DNA from: Bacillota bacterium
Lineage (GTDB): Bacteria; Bacillota; Clostridia; Christensenellales; SZUA-584
DNA length: 64,000 nt
Reading direction: 5' to 3'
Assembly (NCBI GenBank): GCA_023412005.1
Contig: JAEYOE010000012.1
Location: forward strand, 1 to 64,000
Made by a program: the position numbers and the translations under genes. The notes beneath the pieces were generated by a model. It did no database searches, was not told the DNA's origin, and saw only the letters and a list, made by a program, of their open reading frames with translations. This document shows, in pieces, positions 32,365-40,932 of the stretch (the first letter of the stretch is position 1; each line of letters begins with the position of its first letter).

Positions 32365-34113
32365 TTACTGTGCGATACCCATATACACCATTCCACGCGC
32401 CGTATCCAGCGTGACGGAGGTGCCGTTTTTCAATATGCTTGTCGCGTTCTCCACATCGCAGAGCACCGGGATACCGAGCGTTAACCCCACAATGACCGCA
32501 TGTGAATCCATGCCGCCCTGCTCTGTAATAATACCGGACGCTTCTTTCAGCAGATCCATCAAACCGTTACTCGTATGCGGTATTACGAGAATATCGCCCG
32601 GTTCAAAAAGTTTGCGCGCGGTCTGTTCATTTTCGGCGACGCAAAGCTTGCCGTTCACCACCATATTGTTGTAGCCTGTACCTTTAACGAGCACGTTGCC
32701 CACGATATGAACCTTTAACGTGTTGGTGGTGCCGCTGATGCCGATGGGTACGCCCGCTGTAATCACCACCACCTCGCCGTGCTTCACGAGCCCGGTTGAT
32801 TTGGCGCGCTCCACCGCATGCTCGAACAGTCTGTCTGTGTTGTCCTGCTCTTTACCGAGTACCGGGCGGACGCCCCACGACAGTGCAAGCTGGTGGCAGA
32901 CTTTTTCGACCGGCGAGCACGCGATGATCGGTATGGCCGGACGGAAGCTCGAAACCATCCGTGCGGTGCGGCCCGATTTTGTGAATGCGATGATTGCGCT
33001 GGCACCGAGGCTGTGCGCCGTTGAACAGGTGGCGAGCGATATCGCACTGGTGACGCTCGTGCATATATCCGGCATACTCGTGTTAAAACGCGTTCTGTAG
33101 TGGATGTTGTTCTCCGTGTGCTCGGCAATGCGCGACATTGTGACCAAGCTTTCAATGGGGTATTTGCCCACGGCCGTTTCACCCGAGAGCATGATGGCGC
33201 TGGTGCCGTCGTATACCGCGTTGGCCACATCGGTGGCCTCAGCGCGTGTGGGCCGCGGGTTGTGAATCATCGAGTCGAGCATCTGCGTTGCGGTGATCAC
33301 CTTGCGGCCTGCCGAATACGCTTTTTTAATCAGCAGCTTTTGAATACGCGGCAGATCGACGATGTCCATCTCCACACCCATATCGCCGCGCGCAACCATG
33401 ATGCCGTCGCTGACCTTGATGATCTCGTCGATGTTGTTAACGCCGCTTTCGTTCTCGATCTTGGCAATGATCTGTATGCTTTTGCCGCCGTTCTTCTCGA
33501 GTATCTGCCGCACCTCAAGAACATCCTGCGCCGTGCGGCAAAAAGAAGCGGCGATGAAATCCACATCGTTTTCAATGCCGAAAAGAATATCGCTTCTGTC
33601 CTTGTCGCTGACGTAGTCCATCTGCATGTGGACGCTTGGGATGTTGATGGATTTGTTGTCTTTGAGCAGCCCGCCGGTGATCACGCGGCACTCAATCGCC
33701 TGCGGCGAGACGCTTTCCGCCTCCAGCTCGAGCAGCCCGTCATCCAGCAAAATGCGGGTGCCTTGGGGCAGCTCATTTGCAAGCTGTGGGTATGTGATGG
33801 ACACCTGTGTGTCGTCACCTTCTACGTCATGCATGCATAATCTGAATTTTTCGCCCTCTTTAAGCTCTGTGCTGCCGTATTGAAAGCGTTTGACGCGCAC
33901 TTCGGGGCCTTTTGTATCCAGCAGGATACCGATTGGCTTGCCGTACTCGGACCGCAGTTTTTTCAGCAGATCAATGCGGGCTTTGTGTGCGGCGTGGTCG
34001 CCGTGGCTGAAATTGAACCGCGCCACATCCATGCCGTTTTCGATCAGCTGGCGCATTGGCTTTTCGGTATCCGTTGCGGGCCCGATCGTGCAGATGATTT
34101 TTGTTTTTCTCAT
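32365..34113 (-). CDS. pyk: Pyruvate kinase with C-terminal phosphohistidine-like domain
   Basis: Transfers phosphate from PEP to ADP in the last step of glycolysis. At 582 aa it is the long Bacillus-type form. Residues 1-470 hold the A/B/C domains: TKIICTIGPATDTEKPM, FNFSHGDHAAHKARID, LLDTKGPEVR, the catalytic IIAKIENESGVNNIDEI segment, VARGDMGVEM and TATQMLDSMIHNPRPTRAE. Residues ~490-582 form the extra PEP-utilising-like domain (GIITEQGGMDSHAVIVG), where Asp replaces the Thr of the usual phosphohistidine motif but the His is kept. AAGGAG precedes the ATG. Promoter at 34249-34276. Confidence 0.96.
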   Translation of the reverse strand: MRKTKIICTIGPATDTEKPMRQLIENGMDVARFNFSHGDHAAHKARIDLLKKLRSEYGKPIGILLDTKGPEVRVKRFQYGSTELKEGEKFRLCMHDVEGDDTQVSITYPQLANELPQGTRILLDDGLLELEAESVSPQAIECRVITGGLLKDNKSINIPSVHMQMDYVSDKDRSDILFGIENDVDFIAASFCRTAQDVLEVRQILEKNGGKSIQIIAKIENESGVNNIDEIIKVSDGIMVARGDMGVEMDIVDLPRIQKLLIKKAYSAGRKVITATQMLDSMIHNPRPTRAEATDVANAVYDGTSAIMLSGETAVGKYPIESLVTMSRIAEHTENNIHYRTRFNTSMPDICTSVTSAISLATCSTAHSLGASAIIAFTKSGRTARMVSSFRPAIPIIACSPVEKVCHQLALSWGVRPVLGKEQDNTDRLFEHAVERAKSTGLVKHGEVVVITAGVPIGISGTTNTLKVHIVGNVLVKGTGYNNMVVNGKLCVAENEQTARKLFEPGDILVIPHTSNGLMDLLKEASGIITEQGGMDSHAVIVGLTLGIPVLCDVENATSILKNGTSVTLDTARGMVYMGIAQ

Positions 34114-34248
34114 ATATTATAAACTCCTTAAAATGCAAATGCATTTAATTAACAACCAAGGGCTTAAAAGCTGATACACCGGCTTTGATTTATAAACGAA
34201 ATCCTTACCCGGCACATCCTTATATCACATTGTCAGTCTTCATTTGCT

Positions 34249-34276
34249 ATTATAAATACTTTGTGTAATTAATCAA
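34249..34276 (-). promoter_or_regulatory. Promoter of pyk
   Basis: Minus strand: TTGATT (34271-34276), 16-bp spacer, TATAAT (34249-34254). The leader would be about 130 nt; I see no riboswitch in it. The rest of 34114-34410 holds nothing else recognisable. Confidence 0.6.
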
Positions 34277-34410
34277 TAAGCATATCTCATTCTATGGCAT
34301 GGATGGACTGACAGCTTGTGACAGAATACTTTCGCGGTTCTTTACAGACTTTGACCATATTGTTCCTTTCGGTTAATATAGGTACGAATAAAAAACGAAA
34401 GGAAGTCAAT

Positions 34411-34680
34411 ATGCCTGAATGGCTGATTGTGTATTTGGCTGCAGTGAACCTTACGGGCTTTACCGTATGCGGTGCTGATAAACGCGCGGCGGTGAAGCAT
34501 AAGCGGCGCATCAGAGAGCGAACCCTTCTTTTGCTGGCCTTTGCGGGCGGCGCGCTCGGCGTGTGGCTCTCGATGCTGGTGTTTCACCATAAAACGAAAA
34601 AGCTTAAATTCATGGTGCTGGTGCCGCTGGCGCTGGTTGCGCAGGCGGCGGCGGTTTATTTTCTGGCGAACAATGCATAA
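34411..34680 (+). CDS. DUF1294 family small membrane protein
   Basis: Membrane protein of 89 aa with two to three hydrophobic helices. The motif FTVCGADKRAAVKHKRRIRERTLLLLAFAGGALGVWLSMLVFHHKTKKLKF read in parts is the DUF1294 (YsdA) signature. Function unknown. AAAGGAAG lies upstream of the ATG at 34411; an upstream in-frame ATG at 34318 has no ribosome-binding site and its extra residues do not resemble the family. Confidence 0.85.
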   Translation: MPEWLIVYLAAVNLTGFTVCGADKRAAVKHKRRIRERTLLLLAFAGGALGVWLSMLVFHHKTKKLKFMVLVPLALVAQAAAVYFLANNA

Positions 34681-34696
34681 ACGTTGAAAATAATCG

Positions 34697-34724
34697 TTGA
34701 TTTTTTTGGTCCATATGTTATAAT
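34697..34724 (+). promoter_or_regulatory. Promoter of rpmE
   Basis: TTGATT (34697-34702), 16-bp spacer, TATAAT (34719-34724) with TGT just before it. Confidence 0.7.
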
Positions 34725-34730
34725 GAATTT

Positions 34731-34790
34731 CGTGACTTTTACGCTGGCAGCGGTTTGCCGCCGGTTTTATAAGAATAGAGGTGAGTGCAA
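34731..34790 (+). promoter_or_regulatory. Structured leader of rpmE, possible L31 autoregulatory site
   Basis: The ~60-nt leader contains GGCAGCGG-TTTG-CCGCC, a short GC-rich hairpin about 20 nt before the ribosome-binding site GAGGTG. Leaders with a small conserved hairpin control L31 genes in Firmicutes; I cannot test whether this one matches that family. Confidence 0.35.
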
Positions 34791-34991
34791 ATGAAACAAG
34801 GCATACATCCCGAGTATCACGAATGTACCGTGACCTGCGCATGCGGCGCGACATTCAAAACCGGCTCGGTGAAGAAGGAACTGAAAATCGAAATTTGTTC
34901 GGAATGTCATCCGTTCTTCACAGGCAAACAGAAGCTGGTGGATACGGGCGGCCGCGTAGACCGTTTCAACAAAAGATACGGCATTAAATAG
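34791..34991 (+). CDS. rpmE: 50S ribosomal protein L31, zinc-binding type
   Basis: Ribosomal large-subunit protein of 66 aa. It starts MKQGIHPEYHECTVTC and keeps the zinc ligands of the C+ type in TCACG and CSECHPF, followed by FTGKQKLVDTGGRVDRFNKRYG. Being the zinc form it can also serve as a zinc store. The ATG at 34791 has GAGGTG upstream. It heads the conserved order rpmE, DUF1385, prmC, prfA, though its own terminator separates it from the rest. Confidence 0.97.
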   Translation: MKQGIHPEYHECTVTCACGATFKTGSVKKELKIEICSECHPFFTGKQKLVDTGGRVDRFNKRYGIK

Positions 34992-35008
34992 GAAGAAACG
35001 ATTTCAAG

Positions 35009-35034
35009 CAGACCGGTATTACGGTCTGTTTTAC
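35009..35034 (+). terminator. Rho-independent terminator after rpmE
   Basis: CAGACCG, loop GTATTA, CGGTCTG, then TTTTACTTT. Confidence 0.88.
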
Positions 35035-35088
35035 TTTCCGTTAAAAATAGTGTATACTTGGAACACCTAAAAAGAAACGAGGGGCGAA

Positions 35089-36108
35089 ATGAAAAAGTGC
35101 AATATCGGCGGACAGGGCGTGCTCGAAGGCGTCATGATGCGTTCGCCGTCTAAATGCGGCCTTGCGGTAAGAAAGACGACAGGTGAGATTGTCTACGACC
35201 GCGAAGAGGTGGAATCCATAACCAAAAAGAACAAGTTCTACGGGCTGCCCATTGTTCGCGGTGTGGTCTCGTTTTTTGATATGATGGTGTTCGGCGTGAA
35301 GACCATCACCAAATCGGCTAAGATGTTCGACGAAACCACCGAGGAGATCGAGCCCTCTAAGTTTGAAAAGTTCGTGGCAAAGAAAACGGGCAAGGACGCG
35401 ATGGATGTGGCGATGGTTTTTGCCGTCATTCTTTCCATCGGGCTGGCCGTGGGGATATTTTTCATACTGCCCACGGTGCTGGCCAACCTGCTGCGGCCGC
35501 TGATTGCTTCGCATGTGCTGATGAACCTGATTGAAGGCGCCATTCGGCTGCTGCTGTTCTTTGGCTATGTGATGCTCGTATCACTCGTGAAGGAAATCAA
35601 GCGCGTATTCAAATACCACGGAGCCGAGCACAAAACGATAAACTGCTTCGAACATGAGGACCCGCTGACCGTGGAGAATATACAAAAGTACAAAACACTG
35701 CATCCGCGCTGCGGAACCAGTTACCTGCTGCTCGTGATGGTGATTTCGATACTGCTGTTCTCGCTGCTGGGGTGGAGCCCGTCTTGGTTTGCCCGCATTG
35801 GCTTGCGGCTGTTGATGCTGCCGTTTGTGGCGGGCATATCGTATGAGTTTTTGAAATTCGCAGCCAAGGGCGATTCTCTGTTCTTCCGCGTGATTCGCTG
35901 GCCGGGCATGATGCTGCAAAAGCTCACCACATCACCGCCGGACGACAGCATGGTGGAGGTGGCGGTGGTCGCATTTAAAGCGGCGCAGGACGAAGTGACG
36001 GACGAAGAACTCGACGAGCTGGTGAAGAGCTATTACCGGCCTGTGGCCAAAAAAGAAGAAGAAAAAACCGATGTTCCACTGGAAACGGCGGCAGAGGTGA
36101 GAGAATAG
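35089..36108 (+). CDS. DUF1385 family membrane protein (YqhQ-like)
   Basis: Membrane protein of 339 aa. The N-terminus IGGQGVLEGVMMRSP is the family hallmark. Helices lie at about 105-155 and 195-245, and the conserved YHGAEHKTINCFEHEDPLT and HPRCGTSYLL blocks contain His, Glu and Cys residues that suggest a metal site. The biochemical role is not established. GAGGGG lies before the ATG. It ends 3 bp before prmC, so the three genes are probably one transcript. Confidence 0.92.
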   Translation: MKKCNIGGQGVLEGVMMRSPSKCGLAVRKTTGEIVYDREEVESITKKNKFYGLPIVRGVVSFFDMMVFGVKTITKSAKMFDETTEEIEPSKFEKFVAKKTGKDAMDVAMVFAVILSIGLAVGIFFILPTVLANLLRPLIASHVLMNLIEGAIRLLLFFGYVMLVSLVKEIKRVFKYHGAEHKTINCFEHEDPLTVENIQKYKTLHPRCGTSYLLLVMVISILLFSLLGWSPSWFARIGLRLLMLPFVAGISYEFLKFAAKGDSLFFRVIRWPGMMLQKLTTSPPDDSMVEVAVVAFKAAQDEVTDEELDELVKSYYRPVAKKEEEKTDVPLETAAEVRE

Positions 36109-36111
36109 CGC

Positions 36112-36936
36112 ATGGCATCGGCGAAGGACGTGTATGCGTCCGTGAGAGAACGGCTGCAAACCGCAGGCGTGTCTGAGCCGGATGCAAAGGCGCGGGTGAT
36201 TGTCGCGGAAGCGCTGGAGATTCAATTTTCGGATATATTCCTGCAGGCCGACGTAAATGTATTGGCCATAAAGCGCATTGATGAAATGGCTGAAAGATGC
36301 GCGGCGGGAGAACCCGTGCAATATGTTACGGGGCGAGCGTATTTTCGGTATGCCGTTCTGGCAGTCTCGCCGGATGTGCTGATTCCAAGGCAGGAGACCG
36401 AACTGGTGGCTGAAAAGGCCATTCAGCTGATTCGTGAAAACGGATACAAAACGGCGCTCGATTTGTGCACGGGCAGCGGCTGCATTGCGATCTCGGTGCA
36501 AACAGAATCGGGTATTCAAATGCACGCATGTGACATCAGCGAAAAGGCGCTGATGATAGCAAAGCAAAACGCAGCAGCGAACAATGCGGATGTGCTTTTT
36601 TTTTCAAGCGATATGCTGAGCCGGGTCACCGGTACATATGATATCATTGTCAGCAATCCGCCATATGTGAGCGAAGGCGAGTATGAAACGCTGGATGCGG
36701 ACGTTAAGTATTTTGAACCGCGTATCGCCTTGGTTGCGGGAGACGGCCTTGACTGTTATCGTATTATTGCTGATGAAGCAAAACAGTATTTATCGCAAGG
36801 CGGCGCGTTGGTGCTGGAAATTGGCGCAGAGCAGGGCATGGATGTAATGGGGCTTCTGCAGGCAAACGGCTACCACAGCGTGACATGTGAAAAAGATTAT
36901 GCAGGGCGCGACAGAATTGTGACGGCCCGAAGATAA
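36112..36936 (+). CDS. prmC: Release factor glutamine methyltransferase
   Basis: Methylates the glutamine of the GGQ motif in release factors, using S-adenosylmethionine. It is 274 aa with an N-terminal helical domain (1-80) and a Rossmann methyltransferase domain: PRQETELV, LDLCTGSGCIAISV (SAM loop), VSNPPYVSEGEYE (the catalytic NPPY) and EIGAEQG. Its substrate PrfA is encoded 10 bp downstream, the usual pairing. Confidence 0.95.
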   Translation: MASAKDVYASVRERLQTAGVSEPDAKARVIVAEALEIQFSDIFLQADVNVLAIKRIDEMAERCAAGEPVQYVTGRAYFRYAVLAVSPDVLIPRQETELVAEKAIQLIRENGYKTALDLCTGSGCIAISVQTESGIQMHACDISEKALMIAKQNAAANNADVLFFSSDMLSRVTGTYDIIVSNPPYVSEGEYETLDADVKYFEPRIALVAGDGLDCYRIIADEAKQYLSQGGALVLEIGAEQGMDVMGLLQANGYHSVTCEKDYAGRDRIVTARR

Positions 36937-36946
36937 CAGGTGTTAA

Positions 36947-38011
36947 ATGATAGATAAGCTGGAAGCTAGCAAAAAAAGATATTTGGCCCTCGAAAACGAG
37001 CTTGCGAACAACGATGTGATCGCCAATCAGGAGCTATACACAAAGCTCGTGAGAGAGCACTCGTCTCTTTCGGAGTTGGTTGTTAAGTATGATGAGTACA
37101 CGGATAACCGTGCGCAGATAGAAGACTTGAAGCTGATGGCGCAGGATAAAGACGACGAGATTGCGGCAATGGCCAAGGAGGAACTCCTGGAGCGCCAGCA
37201 GAATGATAAAAAAATGGCCGAGGAGCTAAAGCTGCTGCTCGTTCCCAAAGACCCTAACGATGACAAGAATGTGGTGCTCGAAATCAGAGCCGGAACGGGC
37301 GGCGACGAGGCGGCGTTGTTCGGCAGCGATCTTTGGCGTATGTACACGCGGTATGCGGAGCGCGAAGGCTTTGGCATCGAGCGGCTCGGGTCTAACATCA
37401 CTGAGCTTGGCGGCGTGAAGGAACTCACTTTGTTGATTACCGGAAAGGGCGCGTATTCGCGGCTGAAATACGAAAGCGGCGTGCATCGCGTGCAGCGCGT
37501 ACCTGAAACTGAATCGGGCGGGCGTATTCACACCTCTGCGGCAACGGTGGCGGTGCTGCCCGAAGCGGAGGATGTGGATATTGAGATCAACCCGAACGAT
37601 CTTCGCGTTGACGTGTACCGCTCATCCGGCAACGGCGGGCAGAGCGTGAACACGACGGACTCGGCGGTGCGCATTACGCATGAGCCAACCGGTCTGGTGG
37701 TGACGTGTCAGGACGAAAAATCACAGCTGAAGAATAAGGAAAAGGCGATGAAGGTACTCAAAGCACGCCTTTACGATATTGCCAAGCAGGCGCAGGATAA
37801 GGAGCTTTCGCAAAACCGCAAGAGTCAGATTGGCTCAGGCGACAGAAGCGAGCGCATCCGTACCTACAATTTTCCGCAGGGGCGTGTGACGGATCACCGG
37901 ATATCGCTGACGCTTTACAAGCTGGAGCAATTTCTTGACGGCGATATGGACGAGATGATTGACGCGCTGACGATTGAGGAGAAAACAAAACGCCTCACAG
38001 AAGACGAATAA
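36947..38011 (+). CDS. prfA: Peptide chain release factor 1
   Basis: Terminates translation at UAA and UAG. It is 354 aa, normal length. Motifs: the N-terminal coiled domain, IRAGTGGDEAALFG, GVHRVQRVPETESGGRIHTSAATVAVLPE in segments, and the catalytic SGNGGQSVNTTDSAVRITH. The codon-recognition tripeptide region (PxT class) lies in the middle of the protein near VQRVPETE. It is the last gene of the block and is followed by a terminator. Confidence 0.97.
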   Translation: MIDKLEASKKRYLALENELANNDVIANQELYTKLVREHSSLSELVVKYDEYTDNRAQIEDLKLMAQDKDDEIAAMAKEELLERQQNDKKMAEELKLLLVPKDPNDDKNVVLEIRAGTGGDEAALFGSDLWRMYTRYAEREGFGIERLGSNITELGGVKELTLLITGKGAYSRLKYESGVHRVQRVPETESGGRIHTSAATVAVLPEAEDVDIEINPNDLRVDVYRSSGNGGQSVNTTDSAVRITHEPTGLVVTCQDEKSQLKNKEKAMKVLKARLYDIAKQAQDKELSQNRKSQIGSGDRSERIRTYNFPQGRVTDHRISLTLYKLEQFLDGDMDEMIDALTIEEKTKRLTEDE

Positions 38012-38022
38012 ATTGATATACA

Positions 38023-38044
38023 AACCCTCTCCGGAGGGTTTTTT
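38023..38044 (+). terminator. Rho-independent terminator after prfA
   Basis: AACCCTC, loop TCCG, GAGGGTT, then TTTT. Confidence 0.9.
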
Positions 38045-38067
38045 AGTACCGGATAGGAGAAAGACGC

Positions 38068-38883
38068 ATGTTAAGAATTGGTGAATTCTCGTTGCTAACC
38101 GGAATCAGCATTCATATGCTGCGACATTATGATAAAATCGGTCTACTGATACCGGTGCTTATTGATCAAACAAGCGGTTACCGTTATTACAGTGAAAAAC
38201 AGATTGTTGATGCAAATCAAATACTTGTTCTCAAAAAGCTAGGATTCGGCTTAAAAGAGATTGCGTCAATACAGGGAGACGGTGACAATACAGATAACGT
38301 GATTGCATTTGTGAATAGAAAAATAGAGGAGAAGAAACAAGAGCTCATCAAAACTGAAGATCAGATACTGCGAATGCAGCGAGCCGTTGTTGATTTAGCG
38401 GATGAACAAGAGTGTGCGTTGGCCGTAACAATAAAAAAAGTTCCGGCTCGAAAAGTCGTGAGCTTAAGAGGCACGATAAAAAGCTTTGAAGACGAAGGGC
38501 AGCTATGGGCTAGCCTGACAAACGAATGCAAAAGGCTGCACATAAAATTGTCGGCAGTTGATTATGCCTATGCCGTCACGCATCACATTGATATGGATAA
38601 ATCGCTTATCGACGTTGAAGTACAGCGTGTGGTCGACAGACTGGAAAAAGATACGGACATCATCAAATTCAATGAAGTAAGCGAATGTGACGTTGCCGCT
38701 GTGGCGTTTGAAGGCCTTTACAACAAACTTAGCAGTATTAACGGCTACATAGCCAACTGGGTTTATAGAAATCAATACCGGTTGTGCGCAAATGTATTCT
38801 CTATATATTATAAGTCTCCCGAAAATGAACAGAACCCTGATCGTTATATCACTGAAGTTTGCTTCCCTATAAAAAAAGCTTAA
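38068..38883 (+). CDS. MerR-family regulator with GyrI-like effector domain
   Basis: Activator-type regulator of 271 aa. Residues 1-70 form the MerR winged helix (RIGEFSLLTGISIHMLRHYDKIGLL, GYRYYSEKQI), residues ~75-115 a coiled-coil dimerisation helix, and ~120-271 a GyrI/AraC effector-binding-like domain (KKVPARKVVSLRGTI, FEGLYNKLSSINGYIANWV, VCFPIKK), the layout of BmrR-type multidrug sensors. TAGGAG lies upstream. A promoter with the 19-bp spacer characteristic of MerR control starts 10 bp after its stop codon and drives the next two genes. Confidence 0.92.
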   Translation: MLRIGEFSLLTGISIHMLRHYDKIGLLIPVLIDQTSGYRYYSEKQIVDANQILVLKKLGFGLKEIASIQGDGDNTDNVIAFVNRKIEEKKQELIKTEDQILRMQRAVVDLADEQECALAVTIKKVPARKVVSLRGTIKSFEDEGQLWASLTNECKRLHIKLSAVDYAYAVTHHIDMDKSLIDVEVQRVVDRLEKDTDIIKFNEVSECDVAAVAFEGLYNKLSSINGYIANWVYRNQYRLCANVFSIYYKSPENEQNPDRYITEVCFPIKKA

Positions 38884-38892
38884 ACAAATCTA

Positions 38893-38923
38893 TTGACTTT
38901 CGTATTGTGCAAGGGTTTATCCT
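38893..38923 (+). promoter_or_regulatory. MerR-type promoter with 19-bp spacer
   Basis: TTGACT (38893-38898) and TATCCT (38918-38923) are separated by 19 bp, the overlong spacing that MerR activators correct by twisting DNA. The spacer contains an imperfect dyad (ACTTTCG / CAAGGGT). It lies between the merR gene and the BtrH-like gene. Confidence 0.6.
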
Positions 38924-38960
38924 CTATTTATCATTTTATGATAGAAGAGGAGGCCTGTTT

Positions 38961-40049
38961 ATGTCAGAAAAAATCATTAATATCAGCCACCGCGCATGCG
39001 ATTATGAATGCATGTGGAATGGAATAGAAGATGTATTTCGGCAAAAAAGCGGTGAAAAGGTACCGGATCATTTCTTTTTCTGCCTTTCCGGAATTGGAAA
39101 CTTTGTTTATATGAAGTCGAATCAGGGTGATTTAAAACGGTTTGCTTCATGGAATGACGGAAGAACGAAACAGATGTATCAATCGGTCTGTGATGTTATC
39201 GGCTTTCGATATAAGCATATTGAGGGACGGCGGTTTTCATATGCAATACAAAAGGCCAAAGAGCAGATTGATCAAGGAAATCCGGTGGTGCTTGGACGTC
39301 TGGATATGTTCTATCTGCCATACTATCCGAAATTTTATCAGCAGCAGCATATTCCGATGCATTATGTGCTGATGGTGGGCTACGATGATGAAAAACAATG
39401 TGTTTATGTGTTTGACTGCGGTCAAGAGCATATGCAGCAGATAAGCTATGAACTTCTTAAAAATGCGCTGGATGTGGAAAAAACAGAGTTGGGTGATAAG
39501 AACTCCATTTGCACAATTGATTTTGAAGCCGATCTTGATAGCGTTATAGATATTGCAAAAAGAGGATTTGAACGAAAGGCAAGAGCCATGTTAAACCCGC
39601 CTGTCAGTTTTATCGGTATTCCGGGAATGCGCAAGCTTGCAGCAGAGTTTTCAGGTTGGCAATCAGCGTTGACGGCGGACGACTATCAATATGCGCTTCG
39701 CCACATGGTTATGTATACGGGTACGGTACCGGCACCGCCAAACAGGCTTATCGGCGTGCCGGGGGATGACAACATTATGCACCGGGCGGCCAGAGAAAAG
39801 CTGGAGAAATTACTTAAGCAGCTTGGCAAAGAGTATCGCATAGAAGCATGGGTGACAGCAGCGGGTTTATTTCAAAAGAGCGGTCTGTTGATTGAGAGCA
39901 TAACGAAGACCATTGTTGATTATTTGCTGGATGAAAAAACGGAGCTTAACGAAATAGCGAAGATCATTTTACAAATAGCGGACATCGAAGAAGATGCGTT
40001 TCAGATGATTCTTAAGGGATGCGGCAAAGGAAGCGGAAGCGTAAAATAA
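38961..40049 (+). CDS. BtrH N-terminal domain / papain-like C39-type protein
   Basis: Cytoplasmic protein of 362 aa. The N-terminal half resembles the BtrH domain from butirosin biosynthesis, with an early HRACDYECMWNGIEDVF, FFFCLSGIGNFVYMKS, and HYVLMVGYDDEKQCVYVFDCG; early Cys plus later His and Asp follow the order of a papain-like acyltransferase. The C-terminal part (about 230-362) matches the helical domain commonly fused to it. Enzymes of this kind transfer acyl groups from carrier proteins or modify small molecules. The ATG at 38961 follows GAGGAGG; it is expressed from the MerR-type promoter. Confidence 0.75.
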   Translation: MSEKIINISHRACDYECMWNGIEDVFRQKSGEKVPDHFFFCLSGIGNFVYMKSNQGDLKRFASWNDGRTKQMYQSVCDVIGFRYKHIEGRRFSYAIQKAKEQIDQGNPVVLGRLDMFYLPYYPKFYQQQHIPMHYVLMVGYDDEKQCVYVFDCGQEHMQQISYELLKNALDVEKTELGDKNSICTIDFEADLDSVIDIAKRGFERKARAMLNPPVSFIGIPGMRKLAAEFSGWQSALTADDYQYALRHMVMYTGTVPAPPNRLIGVPGDDNIMHRAAREKLEKLLKQLGKEYRIEAWVTAAGLFQKSGLLIESITKTIVDYLLDEKTELNEIAKIILQIADIEEDAFQMILKGCGKGSGSVK

Positions 40050-40107
40050 ATTGACCAGTGACGTAAGAAAAACATTATGAATACGAATCAAAGGAGATGC
40101 GTTAAAT

Positions 40108-40716
40108 TTGGACAGATATGAATTTCGAGACGAAGTCAAACGCTTGTACACAAGCAGAAAAAAGTGTCCCTTGCTTGTCGATATTCCTCAAATGAATTAT
40201 GTCATGTTTGATGGCACAGGACATCCGGAAGAACAGGACTTTCAGATTGCCTGTGAGGCGGTATATACAATATCGTATATTATTAAATTTGAAATAGCCA
40301 GGAAGAAACTTGATTTGGACTATAAGGTGAGTTATTTAGAGGTGAAATGGGAGTTAAATCAGTCCGAAGACAAAACTCTATTTACATGGACGATGATGAT
40401 TTTGCAGCCCGATTTCATTGACGACACAGCATTTAATGAAGCGATGCGAATTGCACGGGATAAGGGCAAAGAAATTGAGTATCGCCGTTTGCGATTTGGA
40501 CAAGGCCGTACAGGCAGGGCAATACAGGCGTTTCATTTGGGCGATTATAATAACATGAACGATACGCTGACATGCATGACTGAATTTGCAAAGGCTCATG
40601 GATATCATTGTGACAAATATACTCATGACATCTACCTGAACGATTCAAGAAAAACAAAGAAAGAGAATGCAAAGACTATTATGAGAGTGATGGTGAATGA
40701 AACGGATAAAAGGTAG
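40108..40716 (+). CDS. GyrI-like domain protein
   Basis: Cytoplasmic protein of 202 aa of the GyrI-like small-molecule binding group (COG4832 type): KCPLLVDIPQMNYVMFDGTGHPE at the N-terminus, VSYLEVKWELN, and FGQGRTGRAIQAFHLGDYNNMNDTL in the middle, ending IYLNDSRKTKKENAKTIMRV. Stand-alone GyrI-like proteins bind or hydrolyse hydrophobic cyclic toxic compounds. It uses a TTG start at 40108 with AAGGAG 12 nt upstream. With the MerR regulator, which carries a related effector domain, and the BtrH-like protein it makes a compact drug- or toxin-response set. Confidence 0.8.
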   Translation: MDRYEFRDEVKRLYTSRKKCPLLVDIPQMNYVMFDGTGHPEEQDFQIACEAVYTISYIIKFEIARKKLDLDYKVSYLEVKWELNQSEDKTLFTWTMMILQPDFIDDTAFNEAMRIARDKGKEIEYRRLRFGQGRTGRAIQAFHLGDYNNMNDTLTCMTEFAKAHGYHCDKYTHDIYLNDSRKTKKENAKTIMRVMVNETDKR

Positions 40717-40804
40717 CTGAAAATCCTCTTTGAAGAGCTTTAGGTATAATAAGATGATGGCAAGGTATCGCATGCAATTGATACAAAATGTCAAATATGT
40801 GCTA

Positions 40805-40833
40805 TTGTCGTTAATGTAAACGAATGGTACAAT
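40805..40833 (+). promoter_or_regulatory. Promoter of the ABC permease operon
   Basis: TTGTCG (40805-40810), 17-bp spacer, TACAAT (40828-40833), about 95 bp upstream of the first permease. Confidence 0.6.
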
Positions 40834-40932
40834 GAAACCAATATATAGATATGTATGGGTGATAGCCCTGATTCTTCTTTATTTTCTTGCGATTCGCAGC
40901 GATTTTATGCGAGGCGCGGAAAGGCAAAGCCT

